A stretch of 64,000 nt of DNA, taken from positions 1 through 64,000 of the forward strand of contig CANFHC010000007.1 in the NCBI GenBank assembly GCA_947446575.1. Direction: 5' to 3'. The notes beneath the pieces were generated by a model that saw only the letters and a program-made list of their open reading frames with translations, made no database searches and was not told the DNA's origin. Positions 34,792-43,673 of this stretch are shown here, piece by piece. The position numbers and the translations under genes are program-made. Position 1 is the stretch's first letter, and every line of letters starts with the position of its first letter. This stretch comes from Bacteriovoracaceae bacterium. Its GTDB lineage: Bacteria > Bdellovibrionota > Bacteriovoracia > Bacteriovoracales > Bacteriovoracaceae.

Positions 34792-34922
34792 TTCATCTCC
34801 TCACTAAAGAGGATTCTCTTTAGAAGACTTCCTAGACAATGAAAAAAAAATCTCGATAAATTTTTATCTTCAGCCTCGCGATGGCCCAAGTTAAAATTAA
34901 TTTTAATATTCGTAGTTTTCAT
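34788..34922 (-). CDS. Possible small protein upstream of pseudo-kinase copy 1
   Basis: A 44-residue frame (MKTTNIKINFNLGHREAED at its start) ends within the GTG start of the pseudo-kinase gene, overlapping it by 4 nt. It is basic, with a short aromatic patch (FFFHC). No good ribosome site is seen: GGGAG is about 16 nt away. It could be a leader peptide that couples translation, or a chance frame. Confidence 0.35.
   Translation of the reverse strand: MKTTNIKINFNLGHREAEDKNLSRFFFHCLGSLLKRILFSEEMK
34804..34823 (-). promoter_or_regulatory. Perfect hairpin just before the ribosome site of pseudo-kinase copy 1
   Basis: CTAAAGAG, AATC, CTCTTTAG form an 8-bp stem with a 4-nt loop. It ends within two bases of GAGGAG, the ribosome site of the gene at 34791. 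No T-run follows, so it is more likely a translational or processing element than a terminator. Confidence 0.45.
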
Positions 34923-35064
34923 TATTAGTTAGAGTCTCCCTTCTAAACTAATCGGGCGCACACATAAACAGTTTAGATTTATTGAGAATACTAATGAGGA
35001 GGTAAATATTTGCCGATTACGAGGGAAAAAAACAAAGTAATTTAGTCTGAAAAATTATATTTGA

Positions 35065-36552
35065 TCAGAATTTAGGGACTTCCCCAATAAAATGAAGGCC
35101 TTTTAAGTGACTGCGAATTTCTTCTTCGCCATAAATGCGATCATCCATTAAGAATCTAATAAGAAGAGAGAAGAAATATAAGAAAAAGGTTAAGCTTGCA
35201 CTAAACATAAAGATTTTCATGAAGCTTGATTGACGAAATTCGCTAGCATTAGAACTTGTATCTTCAAAGTATAAATCAGTCGTCATAGTGGCATTGAGGA
35301 GCTTTAAAGACATTAATTTGGCTTCAAGACTTCTAAGAAACTCTAGGTCGGTTTTCATTCCAGCAACTTTCGTTTCATTAGAAATTTTATTTTCCAACAT
35401 AGTATCGAGTTCCTCTTTGGCAATTTCAAAATCTTCATTTAACTTTTCGAGCTTATTTTTCGAGACGATATATTCAAACTCAAAATCGCTTGCCTTAACT
35501 CGTTGCCCATCTGCAAAATTTTCAGACAGCATCATATTTCTTCTACTACGCTCGGACGGTAGTTTTTTTAACAATGTTTCTCTTTCTTCTGTTAGCTGAG
35601 AAATAATTAAATTATCAGAACTTGATCTTTTTTCCGGGGTAATATTTGATAAAGCATAAATATTTTGGTTAATTTCTGTTAAGCGCATTTGATTTTTTAC
35701 TATTGATTCGTACGCGTCTTTACTTGCAACACTCCGATCTTGAGTTGATTTTTTATTTTCATTCAATCTTGATTCTAGTGCCTTAAAGTTGGCTAATTCT
35801 TGACCTGTACTCGACTGCAGCATCTTGATTTCTTCTTTCTTGCTATCAATACTTGTTTGTAACTTTTCTTGTTCTTCTAGGGCTTGGTATCCTTCCATTT
35901 TTTGCATTATAGATCTACTTTCTGCAATTAGATTTCCGACACTTTGAATTTCTTTAAGAACTAAATACTGTTTTGCATAGACTCTATTTCCTTCAATGGA
36001 TTTGATCAAAATTGGCGTTATAATTTTAACAGTTTTTTTCTCAATTGCATTTACTGACAAAATAAAACGATTTTCAGTTAAACCTTGATCAATTGAAAAA
36101 AGTGTCTTCAGTGAGTTTGCAACTTTTACTTCAAGACATTCTTTATCTGCCCCGCACTCCTGGCGCATTTTTTTTGCATAAAGATTTTTAATCGAGCTTG
36201 TTGCACCTAAATTTAATTCATCAAATGACTTATCTGCAATGACGTGCTTTGCAAATTCTCTCAAGAATGTAAAATTATCCAAAGAAATTTTGAGTTCACT
36301 TACTGTTAAAAGATTGGCGTTATCAACTGGAACGAGTGCGGATAAGTCATGTGAAACGGTATGGTTGGCAACTACTTTTACAGGTACATTTACAGCATAA
36401 ATAATTGGTTGTTGATAATAATTATAGACAAAAAAGCCGCACGTAAACGCAATCGCAATAAAAAAATGCGCACTATATCTTAGGGACAGCTTCCAAAGAA
36501 GCTTGAAATCCAAGATTGTAGTTTCGTTTAGTAGTTGGCTAAGTTTCTCCAT
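35065..36552 (-). CDS. Polysaccharide co-polymerase (Wzz/Wzc-N-like), copy 2
   Basis: This 495-residue protein has the same length and order as the one at 32588: helix near residues 25-45, coiled-coil periplasmic region, helix near 443-465. Shared segments include SLKLLNATMTTD near the C-terminus and ENRFILSVNAIEKKT in the first half. It starts directly after the stop of pseudo-kinase copy 2 (TAG then ATG). It seems to be a duplicated pair that arose with the neighbouring gene. Confidence 0.82.
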   Translation of the reverse strand: MEKLSQLLNETTILDFKLLWKLSLRYSAHFFIAIAFTCGFFVYNYYQQPIIYAVNVPVKVVANHTVSHDLSALVPVDNANLLTVSELKISLDNFTFLREFAKHVIADKSFDELNLGATSSIKNLYAKKMRQECGADKECLEVKVANSLKTLFSIDQGLTENRFILSVNAIEKKTVKIITPILIKSIEGNRVYAKQYLVLKEIQSVGNLIAESRSIMQKMEGYQALEEQEKLQTSIDSKKEEIKMLQSSTGQELANFKALESRLNENKKSTQDRSVASKDAYESIVKNQMRLTEINQNIYALSNITPEKRSSSDNLIISQLTEERETLLKKLPSERSRRNMMLSENFADGQRVKASDFEFEYIVSKNKLEKLNEDFEIAKEELDTMLENKISNETKVAGMKTDLEFLRSLEAKLMSLKLLNATMTTDLYFEDTSSNASEFRQSSFMKIFMFSASLTFFLYFFSLLIRFLMDDRIYGEEEIRSHLKGLHFIGEVPKF

Positions 36553-37290
36553 CTATCCAAAAATTCCTAAAAACTTTTTACGTTTTGGTTTATCTTCTAT
36601 ATCCGGTGTATCAAACAACACACCACTTAAATTAATATTGTAGTTACTAAAAAACTTTTTAATGAATTCAATTTGTTTTCCAGAAGTTGTATTCTGGGCA
36701 ACAATAACGGTCATCGAGTCATAAAAATGTGCCATTCGGCTATGAAAATGAGGAAGTTTTTTCATAGCTTCCATTTCAGGAATATCCCAAAGGATTACAT
36801 CATATTGAGCTAAAATTTTTGAAACCTCAGCATCAAAATTTTTAGAATAAATATGATTTTCATAAAACTTTTGAAATTCTTTATATTCAATAAAATCAAA
36901 GTGATGATAAAAAGATTTATAATTCAGCACGTCCCCTTCTTCTCCCATGGGGTAACTATTCTGAGTTGAAGATTCTACTAAATCATTAAAAACCCCATGC
37001 ATTAGGTGATCCGAAATAATGGCAATCTTAAAATTAGTGTTTTGATCAAAAAAACAGCATAACCCTAGGACGGATTTTTGTTGAGAATTTTTATAACCGG
37101 CAGAAGTGAAAGCAAAACTTTTTACGCCCTTTTCAACTTGTTTCAAGAAACCATTCCCGACTTTAAAAAGCTCGTTGTGATTAGATATTTTATAAAAATA
37201 ACCAACTAGTTTATCCATTGAGACGTCACTGCGAATAACTTCTTTTTCAGTTTTGTCCTCAATAATGACAATTTTTTTAGCCAAACTCAT
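36553..37290 (-). CDS. BY-kinase-like protein lacking the P-loop, copy 2
   Basis: This 245-residue paralog of the protein at 34075 has FAFTSAGYKNSQQKSVLGL where the Walker A would be, again without GKS/T, and YDVILWDIPEM as Walker B-like segment. The C-terminus (SGVLFDTPDIEDKPKRKKFLGIFG) is basic rather than Tyr-rich, so the autophosphorylated Tyr cluster of active BY-kinases is missing. It overlaps the third paralog by 4 nt and abuts co-polymerase copy 2. Confidence 0.72.
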   Translation of the reverse strand: MSLAKKIVIIEDKTEKEVIRSDVSMDKLVGYFYKISNHNELFKVGNGFLKQVEKGVKSFAFTSAGYKNSQQKSVLGLCCFFDQNTNFKIAIISDHLMHGVFNDLVESSTQNSYPMGEEGDVLNYKSFYHHFDFIEYKEFQKFYENHIYSKNFDAEVSKILAQYDVILWDIPEMEAMKKLPHFHSRMAHFYDSMTVIVAQNTTSGKQIEFIKKFFSNYNINLSGVLFDTPDIEDKPKRKKFLGIFG

Positions 37291-38255
37291 TCTTCAATCT
37301 CTCCTTCTCCCACTAAAATTCCTTTTACTGGGATACTAAAACACTGATAGTAAGTAGCCGCTTTTTTCACATTTTTATTTGTAGTTTTACCTTTGGAAAC
37401 AATAAATGTCACAGAGTCTAGTTTACCTAGTATCGGTAAAGTCGCTTTTTGCAGCTCATCTTGGATGTTTCCTTCAGGAAGTGTCCAGAGAACAGCAGAA
37501 AATTCATGTGTGATAAAACTTAAGTCTACCGTGTTGAATTCTTCTGCATACTTTAAGATTTCATTATAATCGACAAAACACAGATTACCCCAATCTTTTG
37601 TATTCCAATTCCATAGAGTGCCGGAAGTAAAATTCGCTCTGAATTTGTCTAGAGATTTGTCTTTGAAGTCTTTAACAACAACTAAGACTGGTTGCTTTAG
37701 CGAATAATTAATAAAGCTAGCATAAACTAGCAAGTGGCGGTCATCTGTACGTTCTGCCAATGTTGAAAAAGCAAAATTCTTTAACCCTGCCTGGATATCT
37801 TGAATAAAAGACTGGCCGATTTTATAAACCATTTGTTGATTTTTAAGCTTGAGTGATAAATAAGGTAAAACATCATCATTAAGTTCGTTGATGTGCAATT
37901 TTTCTTTTGCAATTATTGGACTTGGACCAACAATGCTCGCTTCTTCAATTGAATCCAATTTATTTGAAGTTGTTTCACTTTCAATATATTTAACTTCTGC
38001 AATATCTAATTGCTCAACTGCTTCTATGGCTTCAATTTTTCTTAAAGCATCAGCAATCTTCATTGCTTCAATTTTTTTAAGCTCTTCTAATTCTTCTTTA
38101 ATTGATTCTTTTCCAAGATTAAAATCCAACTTCTCTTTCATTCCTTCCGGTACATGAAAAGTTAATTGTACAGTAGATCCATGTTGCCTTGGGGCACTTT
38201 TACTAAGGTTTTTTCTTTGGTAACTTGTCTTTTTGGGAGAAATTAATTCACTCAT
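37287..38255 (-). CDS. Third, more diverged BY-kinase-like protein with N-terminal extension
   Basis: This 322-residue protein shares the C-terminal layout of the two pseudo-kinases: QMVYKIGQSFIQDIQAGLKN aligns with their FKIGKGFFQEVQKGIKS segment. FAFSTLAERTDDRH replaces the Walker A, and FSAVLWTLPEG has lost even the Walker B Asp. The first 130 residues are an added charged, helical region with repeated EAxxKIEAIE-type runs. It overlaps the glycosyltransferase gene at 38252 by 4 nt. It is probably a non-catalytic scaffold or regulator. Confidence 0.62.
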   Translation of the reverse strand: MSELISPKKTSYQRKNLSKSAPRQHGSTVQLTFHVPEGMKEKLDFNLGKESIKEELEELKKIEAMKIADALRKIEAIEAVEQLDIAEVKYIESETTSNKLDSIEEASIVGPSPIIAKEKLHINELNDDVLPYLSLKLKNQQMVYKIGQSFIQDIQAGLKNFAFSTLAERTDDRHLLVYASFINYSLKQPVLVVVKDFKDKSLDKFRANFTSGTLWNWNTKDWGNLCFVDYNEILKYAEEFNTVDLSFITHEFSAVLWTLPEGNIQDELQKATLPILGKLDSVTFIVSKGKTTNKNVKKAATYYQCFSIPVKGILVGEGEIEE

Positions 38256-39412
38256 GAGGCTTCTCCTAAATCTAAGATTTTCTTCATGCTTATTGATATG
38301 TTTTCTTGAATAGTTTTAGCTTTTTCTAATCCACCATTGATTAATTTAAAAGTTCTCACTTTATTCTCAATAATTTGCTCAACTGCTAAAAATAATTCTC
38401 GACGGTCATGGGCTAAAACTTTTACACCAGTAACCTGGCTTTGAACTAATTCAGCGGCTCCTCCCATACAAGTTGAGATAACTGGAATGCCGGCATCGAA
38501 CGCTTCAATGATTACTCTGCCAAAGGGTTCCGGTGCCAAAGAGTAATGAATTAAACAATCGATTTCTGCGAAAATTTCACGAGGTTCTTTGTGCCCTTCA
38601 AAGCTTAGTAACTTCGAAGGAAATTTTTCACTGAGTTTTTTTATTTGCTGGCTATATTCTTTATGGCTTCCTTCTGTTTTATAGATATTGCCACCATAAA
38701 TTTTAATATTTGTTACACCAAGCTCAGTGAGTTCTTTTTCAAATAATTTGCTCCATAAAACAATTTCATGAACTCCTTTCCAAGGGGCCATCATAGCAAC
38801 GAAACCAATTGTTTTTATATTTTTAGAAATCTCTCTTGTGGCTAGATTAGTTCCAACTGGATTATAGATAACATCCACTGGGTAGGAGCTCCAAGGAGAG
38901 CGTAGTAAATTTTCTTTAACAGAATTAGAATTGCATATAAAACTTAAATTTTTAGGATTGCAATTATTAAGTATTCTCCAGGTCATATTGGTAAGCCCGC
39001 TTGAATGATAATAATCTCGCAAATGCCAAACGACCTTCCCCTTAAAACTAATGAGCCTATTTTTTACAAAAAATAAGAATGCAGCTTTATTTCCATTTAA
39101 ATAAACGAGACTGTATTGGTTGAAATCTTTAAGTCCACCAGAACTAAAAGCAAATTGAAGCAAGTCTTTCATCATCGAAAATGAAAACTTCAAATGATTT
39201 CTCGAAATCATGTATATTGAAGTTGGGTAATCATAGTACTGAATATTAGTGAACCCTTCCGAGTTTAAAAACGTCTCTAACCGATTACTGTCCGAAATCT
39301 TGGGCAAGAAAAAAGTTAAATTATCTTCAATGTGATTTTTGAGTTGAAAAACTAAGCTTCTCTCAGCTCCACCAACTTCGTTTGTATTCATTATGACTGC
39401 TATTTTTTTCAA
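38252..39412 (-). CDS. Glycosyltransferase family 4-like protein
   Basis: This 386-residue GT-B protein begins IAVIMNTNEVGGAERSLV. It has a donor-domain start (IGFVAMMAPWKGVHEIVLW) and PEPFGRVIIEAFDAGIPVIS with the EX7E pair. It is joined by 4-nt overlaps to the gene at 37287 and to the glycosyltransferase at 39409. It is likely part of the same polysaccharide pathway as the co-polymerases downstream. Confidence 0.86.
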   Translation of the reverse strand: MKKIAVIMNTNEVGGAERSLVFQLKNHIEDNLTFFLPKISDSNRLETFLNSEGFTNIQYYDYPTSIYMISRNHLKFSFSMMKDLLQFAFSSGGLKDFNQYSLVYLNGNKAAFLFFVKNRLISFKGKVVWHLRDYYHSSGLTNMTWRILNNCNPKNLSFICNSNSVKENLLRSPWSSYPVDVIYNPVGTNLATREISKNIKTIGFVAMMAPWKGVHEIVLWSKLFEKELTELGVTNIKIYGGNIYKTEGSHKEYSQQIKKLSEKFPSKLLSFEGHKEPREIFAEIDCLIHYSLAPEPFGRVIIEAFDAGIPVISTCMGGAAELVQSQVTGVKVLAHDRRELFLAVEQIIENKVRTFKLINGGLEKAKTIQENISISMKKILDLGEAS

Positions 39413-40422
39413 GCAGCACCTCTGTGTTCTACGAGATGCTTGATTAATCGAGCGTACTCATTAAGCGAGTGATCTCTAATAGTATGCCCATAACAGTTAA
39501 TCGCCATTTGTTGGTAATACGAAATATCTTCTGTCGAGAATATACTTTTTACAGTTTCTAAATCGACATCATTAATAACCCAACCAGTTTCACCGTGATG
39601 GACGGCCTCTGGCAATCCTCCATTACTCATAACAATACTTGGAGTTCCAAATCTTGCTGCTTCTAGAACAGTCAATCCGAATCCCTCAAAGAACCCTTGT
39701 CTTGAATGATCGAGAGAAAGAAGTAAATTAAAATGTGAAGATCTGTAGGCTTCGTCTCTTTCTTCATCACTGGTGCCAGATAATTCAGTTAACGAAATCT
39801 TAGATGATGTTACATGAGAATTTTTTGGAATTATTAATTCAACTTCTTTCCCCGTTACAAAGGCCACAAGTTCACAAAACTTCACGCTGCCAGTTAAATT
39901 TTTATGGGGAACGTTGCGAACAATGCAACTAAAGACTAATTTATTTTTTAGTTCTTTTTTTACAAATTGAGCATCGCGAGTTTCAATGCAATTATGCAGA
40001 ATAATATCTCGAGAATAATCTGGGGCTAAGCCTGCTGTTGATGCTTTTTGAAAAGTTGATTCTGATATAAAAACATTTAAGTAACTTAATGCAAGTTTTT
40101 CAAAATACTTATATCTAAATATCTTTTTATAAAATCTTTTTAAGAGATTAGGCGAAGTCATCAGAATTTCTGATCCATGAATAAAATTTATCATTTTTTC
40201 TTGATGAGAATTAGATAACCATGCGAACTGTGGATGAATATTTATAATTAAAGAATACTGGGCCAGTTCACTTTCAGGAATATTTTGAATTTCATTATAA
40301 TTATTCCAATGCATTACTTTGTAATCTAAACGCAGTTCTTTTAAAACAATTTCAATGTTTTTTGTGAACGTCGAAAGACCACCAAGTTTTGGAAAATAAT
40401 CAGATGTAGTTAATAAAATCAA
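39409..40422 (-). CDS. Glycosyltransferase family 4-like protein
   Basis: With the TTG start at 40422 this protein has 337 residues and begins MILLTTSDYFPKLGGLSTF, a typical GT4 opening. GGAGGG lies about 4-5 nt upstream of that TTG. The open frame also reaches ATG 40440, which has no ribosome site. The donor region has EGFGLTVLEAARFGTPSIV with the EX7E pair. It is the first gene of the long minus-strand run. The 157 nt upstream hold no other gene, only a possible stem (40425-40430 with 40462-40467) that would cover the ribosome site. Confidence 0.82.
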   Translation of the reverse strand: MILLTTSDYFPKLGGLSTFTKNIEIVLKELRLDYKVMHWNNYNEIQNIPESELAQYSLIINIHPQFAWLSNSHQEKMINFIHGSEILMTSPNLLKRFYKKIFRYKYFEKLALSYLNVFISESTFQKASTAGLAPDYSRDIILHNCIETRDAQFVKKELKNKLVFSCIVRNVPHKNLTGSVKFCELVAFVTGKEVELIIPKNSHVTSSKISLTELSGTSDEERDEAYRSSHFNLLLSLDHSRQGFFEGFGLTVLEAARFGTPSIVMSNGGLPEAVHHGETGWVINDVDLETVKSIFSTEDISYYQQMAINCYGHTIRDHSLNEYARLIKHLVEHRGAA

Positions 40423-40579
40423 AAGGCCCTCCAAGGACATTCTATTGATAATTTTAACCTAAGGGCCGTCTTCTATCCTGAGGGGCAAATTACTCCTTAA
40501 TCTGAGTGAAATTCTTAAGTTCTTAAAATATTAGGATTTATTTAGAATAAAGAGCAAGGCGATCGGGAATTGAATAAAT

Positions 40580-41356
40580 TTAAATTTTGAAATCGCGAAT
40601 TTTTATTAACTGAGCAACAATACTAATGGCAATTTCTGCCGGTTGATTATTGCCAAACGCCTCACCAATTGGACAATGAAGTTTCGTTATCGCCTCTTCA
40701 CTAACTCCATTTTTTCTCAAATCCTGCTTTAAAACACGCGCTTTAGATTCACTGCCAATCACTCCGATATATGGAAATTGATTTAGTGAGAGTGCTTCAA
40801 GCAAAATAGGTAAATCAAATGCATGCCCCATAGTCATGGAAGCAATAAAAGTATTAGGTGATAATTTTTTTACAACAGCAGCCATATTGTCGGCGTGAAT
40901 TATATGTAATTTAGAATGCTCTGGAAGTTTATTAAGCCAGTCTAGTCTTGGATCAATGCAAGTAATGCTGCAATCAAGTTTTAATAAAAGCCGAACCAAT
41001 TCTTGGGCCACATGGCCTGCTCCAAAAACGGCAATATTCCACTTCGATTGAGGAGACATTCTTTCAAAAAATAAATTAACAACTCCACCACACGTCATCA
41101 ACACATCTTTTTGCAAATTCCATTCTACAAAATCATGAGTTCCACTTCCATTAAGCATCGCTTTAGAATGTGCAATGGCCTTTTCTTCGACTTTACCACC
41201 GCCAACTGTACCAAAAAGCAATCCTTCACTTCCAACAATTATGCGTGCTCCGATTTCCTGTGGAATACTCCCACGAGCATTCACTAACGTTACGATAATG
41301 CATTCTTTGTTATTTTCACGAAGTTTAGAAATATGATTTTGAAATTCTTCATTCAT
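40580..41356 (-). CDS. xdhC: XdhC-family xanthine dehydrogenase accessory protein
   Basis: This 258-residue protein opens with a short XdhC domain (VTLVNARGSIPQEIGARIIV, then GTVGGGKVEEKAI) and continues with a Rossmann domain (VFGAGHVAQELVRLLLKLDC) and GVIGSESKARVLKQDL. XdhC binds molybdenum cofactor, promotes its sulfuration and inserts it into xanthine dehydrogenase. It overlaps the large-subunit gene by 8 nt and is the last gene of the xdhABC operon. Confidence 0.9.
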   Translation of the reverse strand: MNEEFQNHISKLRENNKECIIVTLVNARGSIPQEIGARIIVGSEGLLFGTVGGGKVEEKAIAHSKAMLNGSGTHDFVEWNLQKDVLMTCGGVVNLFFERMSPQSKWNIAVFGAGHVAQELVRLLLKLDCSITCIDPRLDWLNKLPEHSKLHIIHADNMAAVVKKLSPNTFIASMTMGHAFDLPILLEALSLNQFPYIGVIGSESKARVLKQDLRKNGVSEEAITKLHCPIGEAFGNNQPAEIAISIVAQLIKIRDFKI

Positions 41357-43673
41357 AGCGCGATAATTCCATTAAAATTATTTCGTGAGTAGCTGGACTC
41401 GATATTTGTGGAATTGATTTAATACATCGGTAGCCTAAAGCATTTTTTACCGCAGTCCATACACTTGCCCCTAGTAAAAGTGGTGGCTCTCCTACTGCTT
41501 TTGATCGATGAACGTTCTGCGTATTTGTATGATTTTCTAAAAGTTCAATATTAAATTCTCTAGGGATATCTTGAATGTTTGGAATTTTATAGGTTGTTGG
41601 TGAATGAGAGAGAAGTTTTCCACTTTGATGGTAATAAAGATTTTCCGTTGTTACCCAACCTGCTCCTTGAACAAAAGCTCCCGAGACTTGACCAACATCA
41701 ATCCCTGGATTAATTGAACGGCCTAAGTCCATTAAAATATCCGTGCGCTTAATTTTTAACTCACCAGTGTATTCATCAATTTCCACTAAACTGACTGCTG
41801 CCCCATTGGTAAAATAATTAAAGGCCTTACCTGTTAATGTCTTTTTATCAAACCCTAAATCGGGAGTGCGATAAAAAGCATAATCTCCCAAAGAGACGCG
41901 GTTGAAATAAGCAATCTTTAAAACTTCTTGCCATGTCAGAGTTTTACCAGTTCCTGTGTGCTTTATTAACTCCTGTTCAAACAGGATATAGTCTGTATTA
42001 ATGGATTCATCAAAAGTTGGAAGTTCATCTTTATCGTTAAAAGTAACTCCTAAAAAATTTAAGTGAGCTACCCACTTAAGACGAGCTAGAATTTTTTGAC
42101 AAGCAAGCAATGTAGCTGCTCCATTAATATCGGCACCACTTGAAGCAGCCGTTGGAGATGTGTTGTGATTCTTTTCAGTTGAAGTCGACATAACAATGAC
42201 TTTTTTAGGGTCAATACCAAAAGCATGCGCAGTTATCTGCTGCATTTTTGTATTTACTCCTTGTCCCATTTCAGTCGCCCCAGTCGAAACTTGTACAGTC
42301 CCATCAAGGTGGACATTAACAAGGGCATTTCCTTGATTCAGATGTCTGGCCGTAAAGGCAATTCCAAATTTACATCCTGTCATCGAAAGACCTTGAACCT
42401 TTCCATTTTTTTCTTTATTAAAGGCAGCCACTTCTAAAGCTAGTTTCTCATAACCAGAACTAGCGTGCAGTTTTTCAAAAATTTCTGGTAAAACATTATT
42501 ATCTACAATTTGTCCGTATGGAGTAATGTTGCGAGAATCTTTTCCATACAAATTGCGGTGGCGAATCCGAAAAGAGTCAATTTTTAAATAATTGGCCATA
42601 TCTTCAATAACACTTTCAATTGTCATGTTGCCTTGAGGTCCACCGAAACCACGAAAAGCTGTATTGGAATGTTGATTTGTTCTAACTGCTGATCCTTCGA
42701 TCAAACAGTTTTCAAAATAATAACTTCCATCAATATGAAACATTGCTCGATCTAAAATTGAAGGAGTCAAATCAGTGTATGCTCCTCCATTGGCATAAAG
42801 TTTTGCTTTGAACGCTAAAATAGTTCCATCGTTATCAAAACCCACTTCATAAAAGTTTTTAAAAGGATGACGTTTACCTGTCATCATCATGTCATCGTCT
42901 TTAGATAAAGCTAGGCGAGCTGGACGTTTTAATTTAAAAGCTACAAGTGCTGCCATTGCAGCAAAATGGGCTGCCTGACTTTCTTTTCCTCCAAATCCTC
43001 CCCCCATTCGTTTTACAACACACACAACTTGTGAAAAATCTAAGCCGAGCGCGTGGGCTACGACGTGTTGAGTTTCAGTGGGATGTTGAGAAGATGAGTG
43101 CACTTCCATTTGTCCATTTTCTAATGGATAAACAATGGTCGCTTGAGATTCCATATAAAAATGTTCTTGGCCTCCACAAATAAATTCTCCCTTTAAAACA
43201 TGTGGAGCATTTTTCATGGCATTATCGACATCACCTCTTTTAAAAGGGGTCGCCAAACAAATAAATTGTTGCGCAAGCACTGCTTGATCGATTGTAAGAA
43301 TGGGCTCTTTTTCTTCCACTTCTATTTTGATTAATTTTTTTGCAGTAAGAATTGCCACATCACTTAGGCCCGCGATTAAACAAATCGGTTCGTCTATATA
43401 ACCAATAATATCATCAACGAGAATTGGCTGCTCAGGAATAATTGTTCCCCAACGATTATGTGGAAAATCTTTGGCCGTATAGATGCCAAGAATCCCTTCA
43501 ACTTTTAGAGCTGAACTAAAATCTATTTTCTTAACCAGGCCAGCTGATATCGGCGCTCCTAAAACTCCAACAAGCACTTCATTTTGCATTTTAGGTCGGT
43601 CGTCTATAAAAATACTCTCACCAGTTACGTGCGAGATAGCAGAGTCATGTTTTATATTTTTCCCCACACTCAT
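41349..43673 (-). CDS. xdhB: Xanthine dehydrogenase molybdopterin subunit
   Basis: This 774-residue protein is the Mo-cofactor subunit. An N-terminal a/b hammerhead domain starts HVTGESIFIDDRP. Mo-binding segments include RMGGGFGGKESQ, AFRGFGGPQG and the C-terminal AVGEPPLLLGASVWTAV with the catalytic-type Glu. It oxidises hypoxanthine and xanthine in the bacterial XdhAB heterodimer. It overlaps xdhA by 4 nt and xdhC by 8 nt. Length agrees with bacterial XdhB. Confidence 0.93.
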   Translation of the reverse strand: MSVGKNIKHDSAISHVTGESIFIDDRPKMQNEVLVGVLGAPISAGLVKKIDFSSALKVEGILGIYTAKDFPHNRWGTIIPEQPILVDDIIGYIDEPICLIAGLSDVAILTAKKLIKIEVEEKEPILTIDQAVLAQQFICLATPFKRGDVDNAMKNAPHVLKGEFICGGQEHFYMESQATIVYPLENGQMEVHSSSQHPTETQHVVAHALGLDFSQVVCVVKRMGGGFGGKESQAAHFAAMAALVAFKLKRPARLALSKDDDMMMTGKRHPFKNFYEVGFDNDGTILAFKAKLYANGGAYTDLTPSILDRAMFHIDGSYYFENCLIEGSAVRTNQHSNTAFRGFGGPQGNMTIESVIEDMANYLKIDSFRIRHRNLYGKDSRNITPYGQIVDNNVLPEIFEKLHASSGYEKLALEVAAFNKEKNGKVQGLSMTGCKFGIAFTARHLNQGNALVNVHLDGTVQVSTGATEMGQGVNTKMQQITAHAFGIDPKKVIVMSTSTEKNHNTSPTAASSGADINGAATLLACQKILARLKWVAHLNFLGVTFNDKDELPTFDESINTDYILFEQELIKHTGTGKTLTWQEVLKIAYFNRVSLGDYAFYRTPDLGFDKKTLTGKAFNYFTNGAAVSLVEIDEYTGELKIKRTDILMDLGRSINPGIDVGQVSGAFVQGAGWVTTENLYYHQSGKLLSHSPTTYKIPNIQDIPREFNIELLENHTNTQNVHRSKAVGEPPLLLGASVWTAVKNALGYRCIKSIPQISSPATHEIILMELSRYE

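Noticed and set aside
34920-35064. The gap considered for a c-di-GMP riboswitch because of GGGCGCAC and AAAC-like stretches
   Set aside because: The conserved GEMM blocks and helices are not present in order on either strand.
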